Positions 17,479-25,454 are shown, counted from the first letter of the stretch. The stretch is 64,000 nt of DNA from Vampirovibrio chlorellavorus (GCA_001858525.1 LAPX01000002.1:62001-126000), one strand, 5' to 3'. Program-made: numbers and translations. The notes: a model not told the origin generated them from the sequence alone.

Positions 17479-17505
17479 TATCGGCAATCTACATTAAAAC
17501 CTTGA
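17479..17505 (-). promoter_or_regulatory. Sigma-28 promoter of flagellin 3 (weak -35)
   Basis: The minus strand reads TCAAGGTT, 12 bases, GCCGATAG. The -10 box is perfect and the -35 is degenerate. Confidence 0.65.
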
Positions 17506-17701
17506 ATCTTTTTTCAAAAACTCCTCTGAACGGTGGACCCCTAAAATTCACTATTCCACGCCAAAAAAGTTTAGAAGCCTGCAGCATCAGTATTTCCCAT
17601 TTTTTTCAATGTTAAACCGCCAATAAAATTTTCCAGCGAACAGGGGATGACTCACAGAGGCATCTCCGTCCCCTCACCTAGACTGACTAAAGGAGCTTAA
17701 A

Positions 17702-17736
17702 CGCCTCAAGACCCAGCATCTTGCTGGGCCTTGAGA
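17702..17736 (-). terminator. Terminator of flagellin gene 4
   Basis: CTCAAG-G-CCCAGCA pairs with TGCTGGG-T-CTTGAG on the minus strand. The following T tract is short (GGCGTTTAAG). Confidence 0.75.
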
Positions 17737-17803
17737 GGGAGTTAATCATCGTGGAATTGGGAAGCCGTTCCCGTTTCCACGACGGTTTCCTTGAGTGAGA
17801 GAC

Positions 17804-18640
17804 CTATCCGCGCAGCAGCTGAAGGGCCAACTGCGGGGCCTGATTGGCTTGAGCCAACATGGCCTGGGAAGCTTGCTGGAGAATCTGATTTCGGGCCAGG
17901 TTGGAACTCTCCATGGCCACATCCACGTTGCGCACCCTCGATTCGGAGGCCGAGGTGTTCTCGATATTGGTGGCCAAATTCTGAGCCGCGTATTCCAAGC
18001 GATTAACAAAGGCTCCCAATTTTCCACGGGCCTCATTGACCGTATCCAGAGCGGCATCCATCACGGCAATGGCACTTTGAGCCGTCAAGTGACTACTCAA
18101 GTCACCGGCTACGGTCAGGGTAGCAGAAGTCATGTCATTGAGGGCGCTGGTAATATCCAGTTGATCGGCATTGCTGCCCTGATTGGCTGTAATTTGCAAA
18201 TTCAAACTGGTGGGGCTGCTGGCATCCAGCAAATGAATACCGTTGAACTGGGCCGCCTGAGCCATCTGGCTAATCCCAGAAGCCAAGGAGTTGTACTCAA
18301 TCTGCAAAGCTGATCGCTGAGCCGTGCTGTAGGTATCGTTGGCCGCCTGCACGGCCAGTTCCCGCATGCGTTGCAGAGAGTCGGTGATGGCCTGATAGGT
18401 ACCGTCGGCAATGTTCAGCATGTTCAAGCCATCCTGAACGTTATCCAGCGCTTTTTGAGAACCCCGAATTTGCGCCCGTAATTTTTCGGACACCTGCAAC
18501 CCGGCGGCGTCATCTCCGGCCCGGTTAATGCGATAACCGGAGGCCAGTTTCTCCATGGTCTTGCCCAGGGAACCGGTGTTGTTACTTAAATACCGCTGAG
18601 CGTTCAGCGATGAGACGTTGGTATTAATCACTAAAGGCAT
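17804..18640 (-). CDS. fliC: Flagellin 4
   Basis: Flagellin of 278 residues (start MPLVINTNVSSLNAQRYLSNN, end QAPQLALQLLRG). The central segment is unlike the other three types: GSNADQLDITSALNDMTSATLTVAGDLSSHLTAQ. It also has VNEARGKLGAFVNRLEYAAQN where the others have TARGQLGAFTNRLEYTAQN. GGAG is 12 bases from the ATG, longer than in its neighbours, which may lower translation. It is the last gene of the first end group. Confidence 0.96.
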   Translation of the reverse strand: MPLVINTNVSSLNAQRYLSNNTGSLGKTMEKLASGYRINRAGDDAAGLQVSEKLRAQIRGSQKALDNVQDGLNMLNIADGTYQAITDSLQRMRELAVQAANDTYSTAQRSALQIEYNSLASGISQMAQAAQFNGIHLLDASSPTSLNLQITANQGSNADQLDITSALNDMTSATLTVAGDLSSHLTAQSAIAVMDAALDTVNEARGKLGAFVNRLEYAAQNLATNIENTSASESRVRNVDVAMESSNLARNQILQQASQAMLAQANQAPQLALQLLRG

Positions 18641-18715
18641 GGGTTCAATTAACTCCTCTTATATCATCAGAAATCGACGCAATGGAAGAGACCCTTCCAG
18701 ACTGCGCTGCGTCCT

Positions 18716-18732
18716 GAGCAAATCCGTTGCCC
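18716..18732 (-). promoter_or_regulatory. Leader hairpin with GGA loop (possible CsrA site), flagellin 4
   Basis: GGGCAA pairs with TTGCTC (one G-U) around the loop CGGAT. It is preceded by GGCGTTCG, as in flagellin 3. Confidence 0.6.
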
Positions 18733-18826
18733 GAACGCCAATTTCTCGGCTTGATGTTTTCCTATCAATAGCTAGATGATAGACCCAGTGTCTCACTCAA
18801 ACACTGTAGTATCGTCTACAAATCTG

Positions 18827-18854
18827 CTTTCGACAGACTAGACCAAAAACTTTA
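18827..18854 (-). promoter_or_regulatory. Sigma-28 promoter of flagellin 4 (weak -10)
   Basis: The minus strand reads TAAAGTTT, 12 bases, GTCGAAAG. The -35 is perfect and the -10 is degenerate. Confidence 0.55.
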
Positions 18855-19057
18855 AAACCCTCTCCAAAACTCCTCCACCCAGCGGAGTGAGCTACTCCTG
18901 CATTCGGAGGAACAAGCACCTAAAACCCTTTAGCCATCAGGGTTTCAAAAAACAGTGCAAACAACCCTACCGCAACACATGAAGGACCCGCATAACACGG
19001 GGAGTCCTACAAACGCTTTAGACCATGAAACGCACCCGAACATGCCAACCAATAAAG

Positions 19058-19131
19058 CCGATACACAAAGGCCCTTGGCAACGCCAGGTAATTAAGCTGA
19101 TACACAAAGGCCCCTGGCAATGCCAGGAGCC
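19058..19131 (-). terminator. Duplicated terminator after flagellin gene 5
   Basis: Two copies of a 31-base unit (19058-19088 and 19097-19127) differ at a few places. The copy nearer the gene forms GGCTCCTGG with CCAGGGGCC, then TTTGTGTA on the minus strand. The second copy is a decayed duplicate. Confidence 0.65.
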
Positions 19132-19172
19132 TCTGATCCCAGATGAAACGACCACGGTGTCCGCTTAAAGAC

Positions 19173-20012
19173 TTACCTTAACAAACTCAAGGCGATCTGC
19201 GGACTTTGATTGGCCTGGGCCAACATTGCTGAGGCCGCCTGCTGAAGTATTTGATTTCGGGCCAGGTTGGAACTCTCTGCAGCCACATCCACATTTCGTA
19301 CCCTCGATTCAGAGGCCGAGGTGTTCTCAATGTTGGTGGCCAGGTTTTGGGCTGTGTATTCCAATCGGTTGGTAAACGCCCCCAACTGACCTCGGGCTGC
19401 ATTAATGTCATCCAGTGCCGTATCCAGCAGGCCAATGGCACTTTGGGCCGCACTATGACCATTCAGCAAACCAGCGGAGATAGTACTGGCAATGCCAGTC
19501 ACATCAATCAAAGCGCTGGATACATCCAAATCATCGGCATTGCCCCCTTGATTGGCTGTAATTTGTAAATTGATACCACTGGCCGCATCGGTGCCATCCA
19601 GCAAATTAATGCCGTTAAACTGGGCAGCCTCTGCCATCTGGGTAATACCCGACACCAGTGAGTCATATTCTGTTTGCATGGCCGATCGCTGAGCACTGCT
19701 GTAGGTATCGTTGGATGCCTGCACGGCCAGTTCCCGCATCCGCTGCACGGCATCGGTAATGCTCTGCAAAGCCCCATCGGCGATGTTCAGCATGTTCACA
19801 CCATCCTGAACGTTATCCAGTGCTTTTTGAGAACCCCGAATTTGCGCACGCAATTTCTCGGAGACCTGCAAACCAGCCGCGTCATCCCCGGCCCGGTTAA
19901 TGCGATACCCGGAAGCCAGCTTTTCCATGGTTTTGCTAAGCCCGTTGGTATTATTCGTCAAGTAACGCTGGGCATTCATTGCCGCCACGTTCGTGTTCAC
20001 AATTAATGGCAT
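19173..20012 (-). CDS. fliC: Flagellin 5
   Basis: Flagellin of 279 residues from the second end group (start MPLIVNTNVAAMNAQRYL, end NQSPQIALSLLR without the last Gly). Its central segment (GTDAASGINLQITANQGG, ALIDVTGIASTISAGLLNG) nearly repeats that of flagellin 3. GGAG lies 9 bases before the ATG. I find no sigma-28 promoter in the 186 bases upstream, so it may be read from the promoter of flagellin 7. It does have a GGA-loop hairpin before it and a terminator after it. Confidence 0.96.
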   Translation of the reverse strand: MPLIVNTNVAAMNAQRYLTNNTNGLSKTMEKLASGYRINRAGDDAAGLQVSEKLRAQIRGSQKALDNVQDGVNMLNIADGALQSITDAVQRMRELAVQASNDTYSSAQRSAMQTEYDSLVSGITQMAEAAQFNGINLLDGTDAASGINLQITANQGGNADDLDVSSALIDVTGIASTISAGLLNGHSAAQSAIGLLDTALDDINAARGQLGAFTNRLEYTAQNLATNIENTSASESRVRNVDVAAESSNLARNQILQQAASAMLAQANQSPQIALSLLR

Positions 20013-20061
20013 ATAGTGATTCTCCTATTCCGTTTGATTGAATAAAGCTCGGTTCCGGTGA

Positions 20062-20084
20062 GGCAAGGCATCCATTGCCTTGCC
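20062..20084 (-). promoter_or_regulatory. Leader hairpin with GGA loop (possible CsrA site), flagellin 5
   Basis: GGCAAGGC pairs perfectly with GCCTTGCC around the 7-base loop AATGGAT. It is the strongest of the set and lacks a T tract, so it is not a simple terminator. Confidence 0.65.
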
Positions 20085-20198
20085 CTGACCACCAGGTCAC
20101 TGACCTTGAGCGTACCCACCTATCAGGCACACCCAAGACCAGATGCTTTTACTCAAAACTACCTACTTATCGACTTACTGTTTAACTGACTTCTCGCG

Positions 20199-21035
20199 CT
20201 ACCTTAACAGGCTAAGGGCAATCTGTGGGCTTTGATTGGCCTGGGCTAACATTGCTGAGGCCGCCTGCTGAAGGATTTGGTTTCGGGCCAGATTGGAACT
20301 CTCTGCAGCCACATCCACATTTCGTACCCTCGATTCAGAGGCCGAGGTGTTCTCAATGTTGGTGGCCAGGTTTTGGGCCGTGTATTCCAGTCGGTTGGTA
20401 AACGCCCCCAACTGACCTCGAGCCGTGTTGATGGTATCAATGGCGGTATCCAGCAAGGAAATGGCACTTTGCGCCGCACTATGTGAATCCAGTGAGGCCA
20501 CTGTGATTCCCAAAGTACTGGCCGTCACATCTGTCAAGGCACTGGTCAAATCCAAATCATCAGCATTACCACCTTGATTGGCCGTAATCTGGATATTGAT
20601 ATTGGCAGGACTACTGGCATCCAATAGGTGAATGCCGTTAAACTGAGCAGCCTGAGCAATCTGGGTGATGCCAGAAGCCAGTGAATCAAATTCCGTCTGC
20701 ATGGCCGATCGCTGAGCGGTACTATAAGTATCGTTGGCTGCTTGCACGGCCAATTCCCGCATCCGCTGCACGGCATCGGTGATGGATTGCATGGCCCCAT
20801 CAGCAATGTTCAGCATGTTCACGCCATCCTGAACGTTATCTAATGCCTTTTGAGAACCTTTGATCTGCGCTCGCAATTTTTCGGAGACCTGCAAACCCGC
20901 GGCGTCATCTCCGGCCCGGTTAATACGATACCCCGAAGCCAGTTTTTCCATGGTCCGGCCAAGACCATTGGTGTTATTGGTTAAGTAACGCTGGGCATTC
21001 ATTGCCGCCACGTTCGTGTTCACAATTAATGGCAT
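20199..21035 (-). CDS. fliC: Flagellin 6
   Basis: Flagellin of 278 residues from the second end group (MPLIVNTNVAAMNAQRYL, NQSPQIALSLLR). The central segment, LTSALTDVTASTLGITVASLD with ISLLDTAIDTINTARGQ, is almost identical to flagellin 1 of the first group. The gene starts 53 bases after flagellin 7 with no promoter or terminator between, so the two form one transcript. Its start region has two GGA motifs close together (AAGGATAGGAG), one of them the ribosome binding site. Confidence 0.96.
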   Translation of the reverse strand: MPLIVNTNVAAMNAQRYLTNNTNGLGRTMEKLASGYRINRAGDDAAGLQVSEKLRAQIKGSQKALDNVQDGVNMLNIADGAMQSITDAVQRMRELAVQAANDTYSTAQRSAMQTEFDSLASGITQIAQAAQFNGIHLLDASSPANINIQITANQGGNADDLDLTSALTDVTASTLGITVASLDSHSAAQSAISLLDTAIDTINTARGQLGAFTNRLEYTAQNLATNIENTSASESRVRNVDVAAESSNLARNQILQQAASAMLAQANQSPQIALSLLR

Positions 21036-21088
21036 ATAGTGATTCTCCTATCCTTGGGTTGTGTGAGGTTGATGGGTAAAACTATTGG

Positions 21089-21916
21089 TTAACGCAGTAA
21101 ACTGAGGGCAATTTGAGGACTCTGATTGGCTTGGGCCAACATGGCCGAAGCCGCCTGCTGCAGGATCTGGTTTCGGGCCAGGTTGGAACTTTCTCGGGCC
21201 ACATCCACGTTTCGCAACCTGGATTCCGAAGCAGAGGTGTTCTCAAAGTTGGTGGCCAGATTTTGGCCAATGTAGTCCAGCCGGTTGGTGAATGCCCCCA
21301 ATCGACTTCGGGTTGAGTTAATGGCGTCTAGTGCCGTATCCAGCGTCTGGATGGCTGTTTGGGCACTGGCATGAGACAACATGGAGGCCGTAAAGGTAAT
21401 GCTGGTAATATCCATCAGACCGCTGATCACATCAAAATCGTCTGACGTTCCGCCTTGGTTGGCCGTAATCTGCAAATTCAAATTGGCGGGCGCCGAGGCA
21501 TCGAGTAAATGAATGCCGTTAAACTGGGCAGCCTGAGCCATTTGTGTAATGCCGGAAGACAAGGAATCATATTCGGTTTGCATGGCCGAGCGTTGCGCAC
21601 TACTGTAGGTGTCGTTGGAGGCCTGCACGGCCAATTCCCGCATCCGCTGTACGGCATCGGTGATGGATTGCATAGCCCCATCTGCGATGTTCAGCATGTT
21701 GATGCCATCCTGAACGTTATCCAGCGCCTTTTGAGAACCTCGAATCTGAGCCCGCATTTTTTCAGACATTTGCAAACCAGCGGCATCATCTCCGGATCGG
21801 TTGATGCGATACCCGGAAGACAATTTTTCCATGGTTTTACTGAGGTTATTGGTATTGCTGGTTAAATAACGCTGGGCATTCATGGCCCCCACGTTCGTAT
21901 TCACAATCAAAGGCAT
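21089..21916 (-). CDS. fliC: Flagellin 7
   Basis: Flagellin of 275 residues, second end group (MPLIVNTNVGAMNAQRYLTSN, NQSPQIALSLLR). It is the most divergent of that group in D1: RINRSGDDAAGLQMSEKMRAQ and RLDYIGQNLATNFENTSASESRLRNVDVARES. The central segment (GGTSDDFDVISGLMDITSITFTASM, LSHASAQTAI) is related to flagellin 2. I chose the ATG at 21916 (GGAG 7 bases upstream); the frame is open to 22003. It is first gene of the 7-6-(5) transcript, with a sigma-28 promoter upstream. Confidence 0.96.
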   Translation of the reverse strand: MPLIVNTNVGAMNAQRYLTSNTNNLSKTMEKLSSGYRINRSGDDAAGLQMSEKMRAQIRGSQKALDNVQDGINMLNIADGAMQSITDAVQRMRELAVQASNDTYSSAQRSAMQTEYDSLSSGITQMAQAAQFNGIHLLDASAPANLNLQITANQGGTSDDFDVISGLMDITSITFTASMLSHASAQTAIQTLDTALDAINSTRSRLGAFTNRLDYIGQNLATNFENTSASESRLRNVDVARESSNLARNQILQQAASAMLAQANQSPQIALSLLR

Positions 21917-21971
21917 TAATTTTCTCCTGTCCGTGCGCGATTGCAGCCCATTCCAATCCCCGTACAGCAAA

Positions 21972-21986
21972 AGCAAATCCATTGCC
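21972..21986 (-). promoter_or_regulatory. Leader hairpin with GGA loop (possible CsrA site), flagellin 7
   Basis: GGCAA pairs with TTGCT (one G-U) around the loop TGGAT, 56 bases before the ATG. The stem is short. Confidence 0.5.
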
Positions 21987-22127
21987 GTTGCCTGCCCAAG
22001 CATCCGGGCGACCGAGGCGGAAAGTTATCCTCATTTCGTGTGTGGTGAATAAATTACTACGTGCTTGAAGTGTGATCCGACAGACATAAATCTCCATCCA
22101 ATGGTGGAAATATATGCTTGTGCCTCC

Positions 22128-22154
22128 TATCGGTAGAGGAGATCTAAAACTTTA
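22128..22154 (-). promoter_or_regulatory. Sigma-28 promoter of the flagellin 7-6-(5) unit
   Basis: The minus strand reads TAAAGTTT, 13 bases, CCGATA. Confidence 0.83.
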
Positions 22155-22467
22155 GGGTTTAAAAAAATCCATCGGCATCCAATCCCCTGAAACCCTGTCC
22201 CTGCCTGATAAAAAAGACATTAATATATATTAACAAAATAAAAAGAAGATACCCAGCACCCCTCAATAATGATCGGGGAAGCACTCTTCAACCCAAACCG
22301 CAGTAACGCTCCAAACGGGTTCCGGCGCAACTTAAAGTCACTATCCCGCCATGGCCAATAGTGGCAAAAGACTGGCTGGGTGGCCGGATCGATCACGGTT
22401 CCCTAAAAACACTCAAAACTCAAAAACACTCGGTGATGAAAGCGGTGATGTCTCAGGCTCATTCTCG
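22155..22467. other. Intergenic region, nothing recognised
   Basis: AT-rich at 22200-22250. There is no convincing ORF, promoter or terminator. The 3' end of the 22468 gene has no clear terminator here. Confidence 0.5.
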
Positions 22468-23961
22468 TTAAATTCTCCATTGTCCATACCCATACGGATT
22501 GGTGGACAGCCGCGCACCTTGAAAGGGAGCCTGCACCTTGGGCGCGGCAATGGCAGCAGCTGAGGCTGGATCTTCCAGCGGTTTCCCCTGAGCGGCAAAT
22601 CCGCCATAAGACTGAAACACGGTTCGCCCCTGCGCTGGTTGGACCGGTTGCAAGGCCACCATTTTTTTCTGTTTTTCCACTTCTTGCTTTTGATGCCGCT
22701 TGTTGGTCTGGCGATAGGCAACCAAATTGATACCCACCCCGCAAACCGCAGCCCCTAAAGCCAAAGAACTCCAATAAAGCCCTTTACTTTGTGCCATCTT
22801 GATTTTGTCTGCAACCTTTTGAGTAATGGCACCAGAAGTGACGAGCTTTTCAACCTCGCTTTTAAACTGACTGGCCTCCTTTCCCAAATCAAGCTTCAAA
22901 ATGGTTTCAGGCGTAGTGCCTTTATTCCACATGGCGCCCCATAATGATTGTCCTTTGGGGACATCCAGCAGCGTTAAATTCAAGTCCTTAAGGCTTTGAA
23001 ACTTGCCCTGGGCGTCTTTAAAAAATGCCAGTTTTTCCAACCCTTTGGCCAAAAAGTTTCCGGCCAAAGCTTGCCCAAAAAGCAAATAAGGAATAACAAC
23101 CGATAAACGAGTGGCCTGCTCTTTAAATTCTAGTTTGTCGCGGGAGGCATCGAGATAACTGGCCAGACCCACGAGTGTTAGCAAGCCCTGAAACCCTTTG
23201 TGAGTATCGAATTGAGATTTACCGGAACTACCAAAATTCAGGTATCTCAGCAGCTTGGGAATACGCTGGGATTCCTCTTTTACAAAACGCTTGAAAACCC
23301 ATGGCATAGCCAAAGCAGTACCCATAGTCCCCAACCATAAGGCGCCCACTTGCTTTTGGCGCTTAGTGGCCTTGGCCACCGGGTCCGATTCCCCTTGGGC
23401 AATATGAACTCTGGAATGCTCTAAACCCGCCACACCGGTAAAATTAGTGGTATGAAATTTTTTAGCCGTAATGACATTTTTCCAGTGCTGGATCATATAC
23501 TCAAAGGCAAAGGCACTGCCCAAGGCACCTAAAATGGCCCCGGATTTTGCAGCAAGCAGCTTGGTAGGCACTGTTTTAGAGAAATCCTTAACGCCATATT
23601 GCGCCCAGCTTTGACCAATTTGCTTATAATCCAGACCACCTTGCATCTTGGCGATTAAAGCACCAACCGCAGTACCCACGACTGGCACCGTGAAATAAAA
23701 AGCCCCATCTTCCACAAATTCAAGAAATGTATCTTCAAAAAATTGAATTTTGTTCACACGCTGGGCAGTCGGATCGTCTTTACCCAACTGTGCATTACGC
23801 AACAAGCTAACCGGTGCCTTTGGCAACCAGACACCTGCCGTATCTTGAGCAAACTGCTTCACAGCTTCGGGAGTAATCACGCTGGAAACCACGTTAACCA
23901 CACCACCAAATTTTGGCTCCTGACTACTTTGAATGAATTTTTGCGGTGTTGGTTGGGACAT
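22468..23961 (-). CDS. Membrane protein of unknown function within the flagellin locus
   Basis: Not recognised (497 residues). The N-terminal 90 residues are polar. Several hydrophobic or Gly/Ala-rich helices follow: FYFTVPVVGTAVGALIAKM, SGAILGALGSAFAFEYMI, LWLGTMGTALAMPWVF, LSVVIPYLLFGQALAGNFLA, LYWSSLALGAAVCGVGINLVA. The end is a polar tail rich in Gln, Pro and Ala finishing NPYGYGQWRI. It has no signal peptide. It has neither a sigma-28 promoter nor homology to flagellins that I can see, yet sits between flagellins 7 and 8 on the same strand. The style (polar Pro/Ser start, weak transmembrane helices) resembles the proteins at 60013 and 63051. Confidence 0.75.
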   Translation of the reverse strand: MSQPTPQKFIQSSQEPKFGGVVNVVSSVITPEAVKQFAQDTAGVWLPKAPVSLLRNAQLGKDDPTAQRVNKIQFFEDTFLEFVEDGAFYFTVPVVGTAVGALIAKMQGGLDYKQIGQSWAQYGVKDFSKTVPTKLLAAKSGAILGALGSAFAFEYMIQHWKNVITAKKFHTTNFTGVAGLEHSRVHIAQGESDPVAKATKRQKQVGALWLGTMGTALAMPWVFKRFVKEESQRIPKLLRYLNFGSSGKSQFDTHKGFQGLLTLVGLASYLDASRDKLEFKEQATRLSVVIPYLLFGQALAGNFLAKGLEKLAFFKDAQGKFQSLKDLNLTLLDVPKGQSLWGAMWNKGTTPETILKLDLGKEASQFKSEVEKLVTSGAITQKVADKIKMAQSKGLYWSSLALGAAVCGVGINLVAYRQTNKRHQKQEVEKQKKMVALQPVQPAQGRTVFQSYGGFAAQGKPLEDPASAAAIAAPKVQAPFQGARLSTNPYGYGQWRI

Positions 23962-24007
23962 TTTAAACCCTCTGGGTCAATGGATGCTTTTATAAAACCG
24001 GTGAAAG

Positions 24008-24048
24008 TAAAAAACCGCCGACCTGTTTAGGAGGGAGGTCGGCGGTTT
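24008..24048 (-). terminator. Strong terminator after the 29-codon ORF
   Basis: AAACCGCCGACCT pairs perfectly with AGGTCGGCGGTTT (13 bp), then TTTTTAC on the minus strand. It lies between the small ORF at 24074 and the gene starting at 23961. Confidence 0.92.
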
Positions 24049-24073
24049 GGCTGTATCTGGTTAAAACTGGGGT

Positions 24074-24163
24074 TTAGATTTCTTCACAGCGCATTGGCCC
24101 ACACTCCCGAAGGATAATGGGACACATAATCATCACAATGGCAAAAATAGTGAAGAATTCCAT
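24074..24163 (-). CDS. Possible 29-residue membrane peptide
   Basis: An ATG-started frame of 29 codons that begins with a hydrophobic helix (MEFFTIFAIVMIMCPIIL) and ends with a charged, Cys-containing tail (RECGPMRCEEI). A GGA lies 7 bases before the ATG. A TTGACA box is present upstream near 24250 (on the minus strand), with a less convincing TACTCT 16 bases later. A very strong terminator follows the stop by 26 bases. The arrangement of promoter, small ORF and terminator is what a small membrane protein gene would show; the coding call itself is inference. Confidence 0.45.
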   Translation of the reverse strand: MEFFTIFAIVMIMCPIILRECGPMRCEEI

Positions 24164-24299
24164 GATGCTTTCCAAAAGAGACTTTCCTAAAGATATACTC
24201 AGAATGAGTAAACTTTTTAACTTCCCAATAGAGTACTGTTTCAAGAAAATCTGTCAATCCCAAAAGTTGCACGCATACAGCCATAAAGTTACAACCATG

Positions 24300-24329
24300 A
24301 AAAAAAGGGGCCCGGATGAACCGAGCCCC
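24300..24329 (-). terminator. Terminator of flagellin gene 8
   Basis: GGGGCTCGG pairs with CCGGGCCCC (one G-U) around TTCAT, followed by TTTTTT on the minus strand. Confidence 0.92.
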
Positions 24330-24385
24330 ATATCGTTTGTTGGAAAAACGAAACCGGTGTGAATCGTTTCGCCAACCACCCGGGC

Positions 24386-25243
24386 TTACTGTTGCAACAA
24401 TCGCAACGCCAGCTGGGGTGTTTGGTTAGCCTGTGACAACATCGCCTGCGAGGCCTGCTGAAGTATCTGGTTTCGAGAAAGGTTAGAGCTTTCCATCGCC
24501 ACATCCACGTTTCGAATCCGTGACTCTGAGGCACTCAAGTTCTCAATCCCTATGGAGAGGTTATTGGCGGCTCCTTCCAGACGGTTGACCACCGCACCCA
24601 GCACACCGCGCTTGGTATTCACCGAATCAATGGCGGCATCCACCTGAGTCAGCAGGTTACGGGCTGCTAAACCGTTGACCAGACTTGAGGTCAACGCTAG
24701 CCCATCCCAGCCAGTGATCCCCAGCGTGGAGGCCTTGGAGTCGCCCAAGGCACTGGCGATATCGATCTGATCGGTGGTGGCGTTATTGGGGCCTACTTGC
24801 AGCGTAAACTGGGTAGGGCTGGCACTGGACAACAGATAAACCCCGTTGAACTGGCTGGCAAACGAGATACGGTCAATGTCGGTCAGCAATTGAACAATCT
24901 CTACCTGCATGGCCGAACGCTGAGCGGTGTTGTAGGTATCGTTGGACCCCTGTACTGCCAGCTCGCGAATCCGCTGTAAGCTGTCGGTAATGGTTTGCAG
25001 AGAGCCATCCGCGATGTTTAATACGTTGATCCCATCCTGGGTGTTATCGAAGGCTTTTTGAGAACCCCGGATTTGGGCCCGCAACTTCTCGGATAACTGC
25101 AAACCGGCCGCATCGTCCCCGGCCCGGTTAATGCGGTACCCGGAGGACAGCTTTTCCATCGTTTTACCCAGCATGCTGGTGTTCATACCCAAACTGCGCT
25201 GAGCGTTTAATGAGGAAACGTTGGTGTTAATGACTAGAGGCAT
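24386..25243 (-). CDS. fliC: Flagellin 8 (divergent)
   Basis: Flagellin of 285 residues, clearly set apart from the other seven. It keeps MPLVINTNVSSLNAQRSL, SSGYRINRAGDDAAGLQLSEK, RELAVQGSNDTYN and ends NQTPQLALRLLQQ. The centre is its own: ASPTQFTLQVGPNNATTDQID and GITGWDGLALTSSLVNGLAARN, and it lacks the ITANQGG motif of the others. GGAG lies 7 bases before the ATG at 25243. It has a sigma-28-like promoter, a leader hairpin and a terminator. It could be a minor or cell-proximal filament subunit (inference). Confidence 0.96.
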   Translation of the reverse strand: MPLVINTNVSSLNAQRSLGMNTSMLGKTMEKLSSGYRINRAGDDAAGLQLSEKLRAQIRGSQKAFDNTQDGINVLNIADGSLQTITDSLQRIRELAVQGSNDTYNTAQRSAMQVEIVQLLTDIDRISFASQFNGVYLLSSASPTQFTLQVGPNNATTDQIDIASALGDSKASTLGITGWDGLALTSSLVNGLAARNLLTQVDAAIDSVNTKRGVLGAVVNRLEGAANNLSIGIENLSASESRIRNVDVAMESSNLSRNQILQQASQAMLSQANQTPQLALRLLQQ

Positions 25244-25285
25244 TCGAAATCTCCTTTTTCCTAAATCCCTCAAACAGGTTACGGA

Positions 25286-25303
25286 CCTGGAATCCCTTCC
25301 AGG
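25286..25303 (-). promoter_or_regulatory. Leader hairpin with GGA loop (possible CsrA site), flagellin 8
   Basis: CCTGGA pairs with TCCAGG, leaving AGGGAT in the loop. It lies 42 bases before the ATG. Confidence 0.6.
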
Positions 25304-25454
25304 CACCGCACACTAACCCGGTGATGACAGCGAGCCATCCAAGGTCAGATGAGGGGGCGTTTGTGCGTAACTAAGTTTTTCCAACAAGACACCGTTGAAA
25401 GCATTGCTGAATTCATTGGTGTCACCAACACGTTCTGTTGGCTTACATAAGGCT

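Noticed and set aside
20013-20198. Sigma-28-like promoter before flagellin 5 (TAAAAGCA ... CTGATAGG)
   Set aside because: The spacing between the boxes is 17 instead of 12-13 bases and both boxes deviate.
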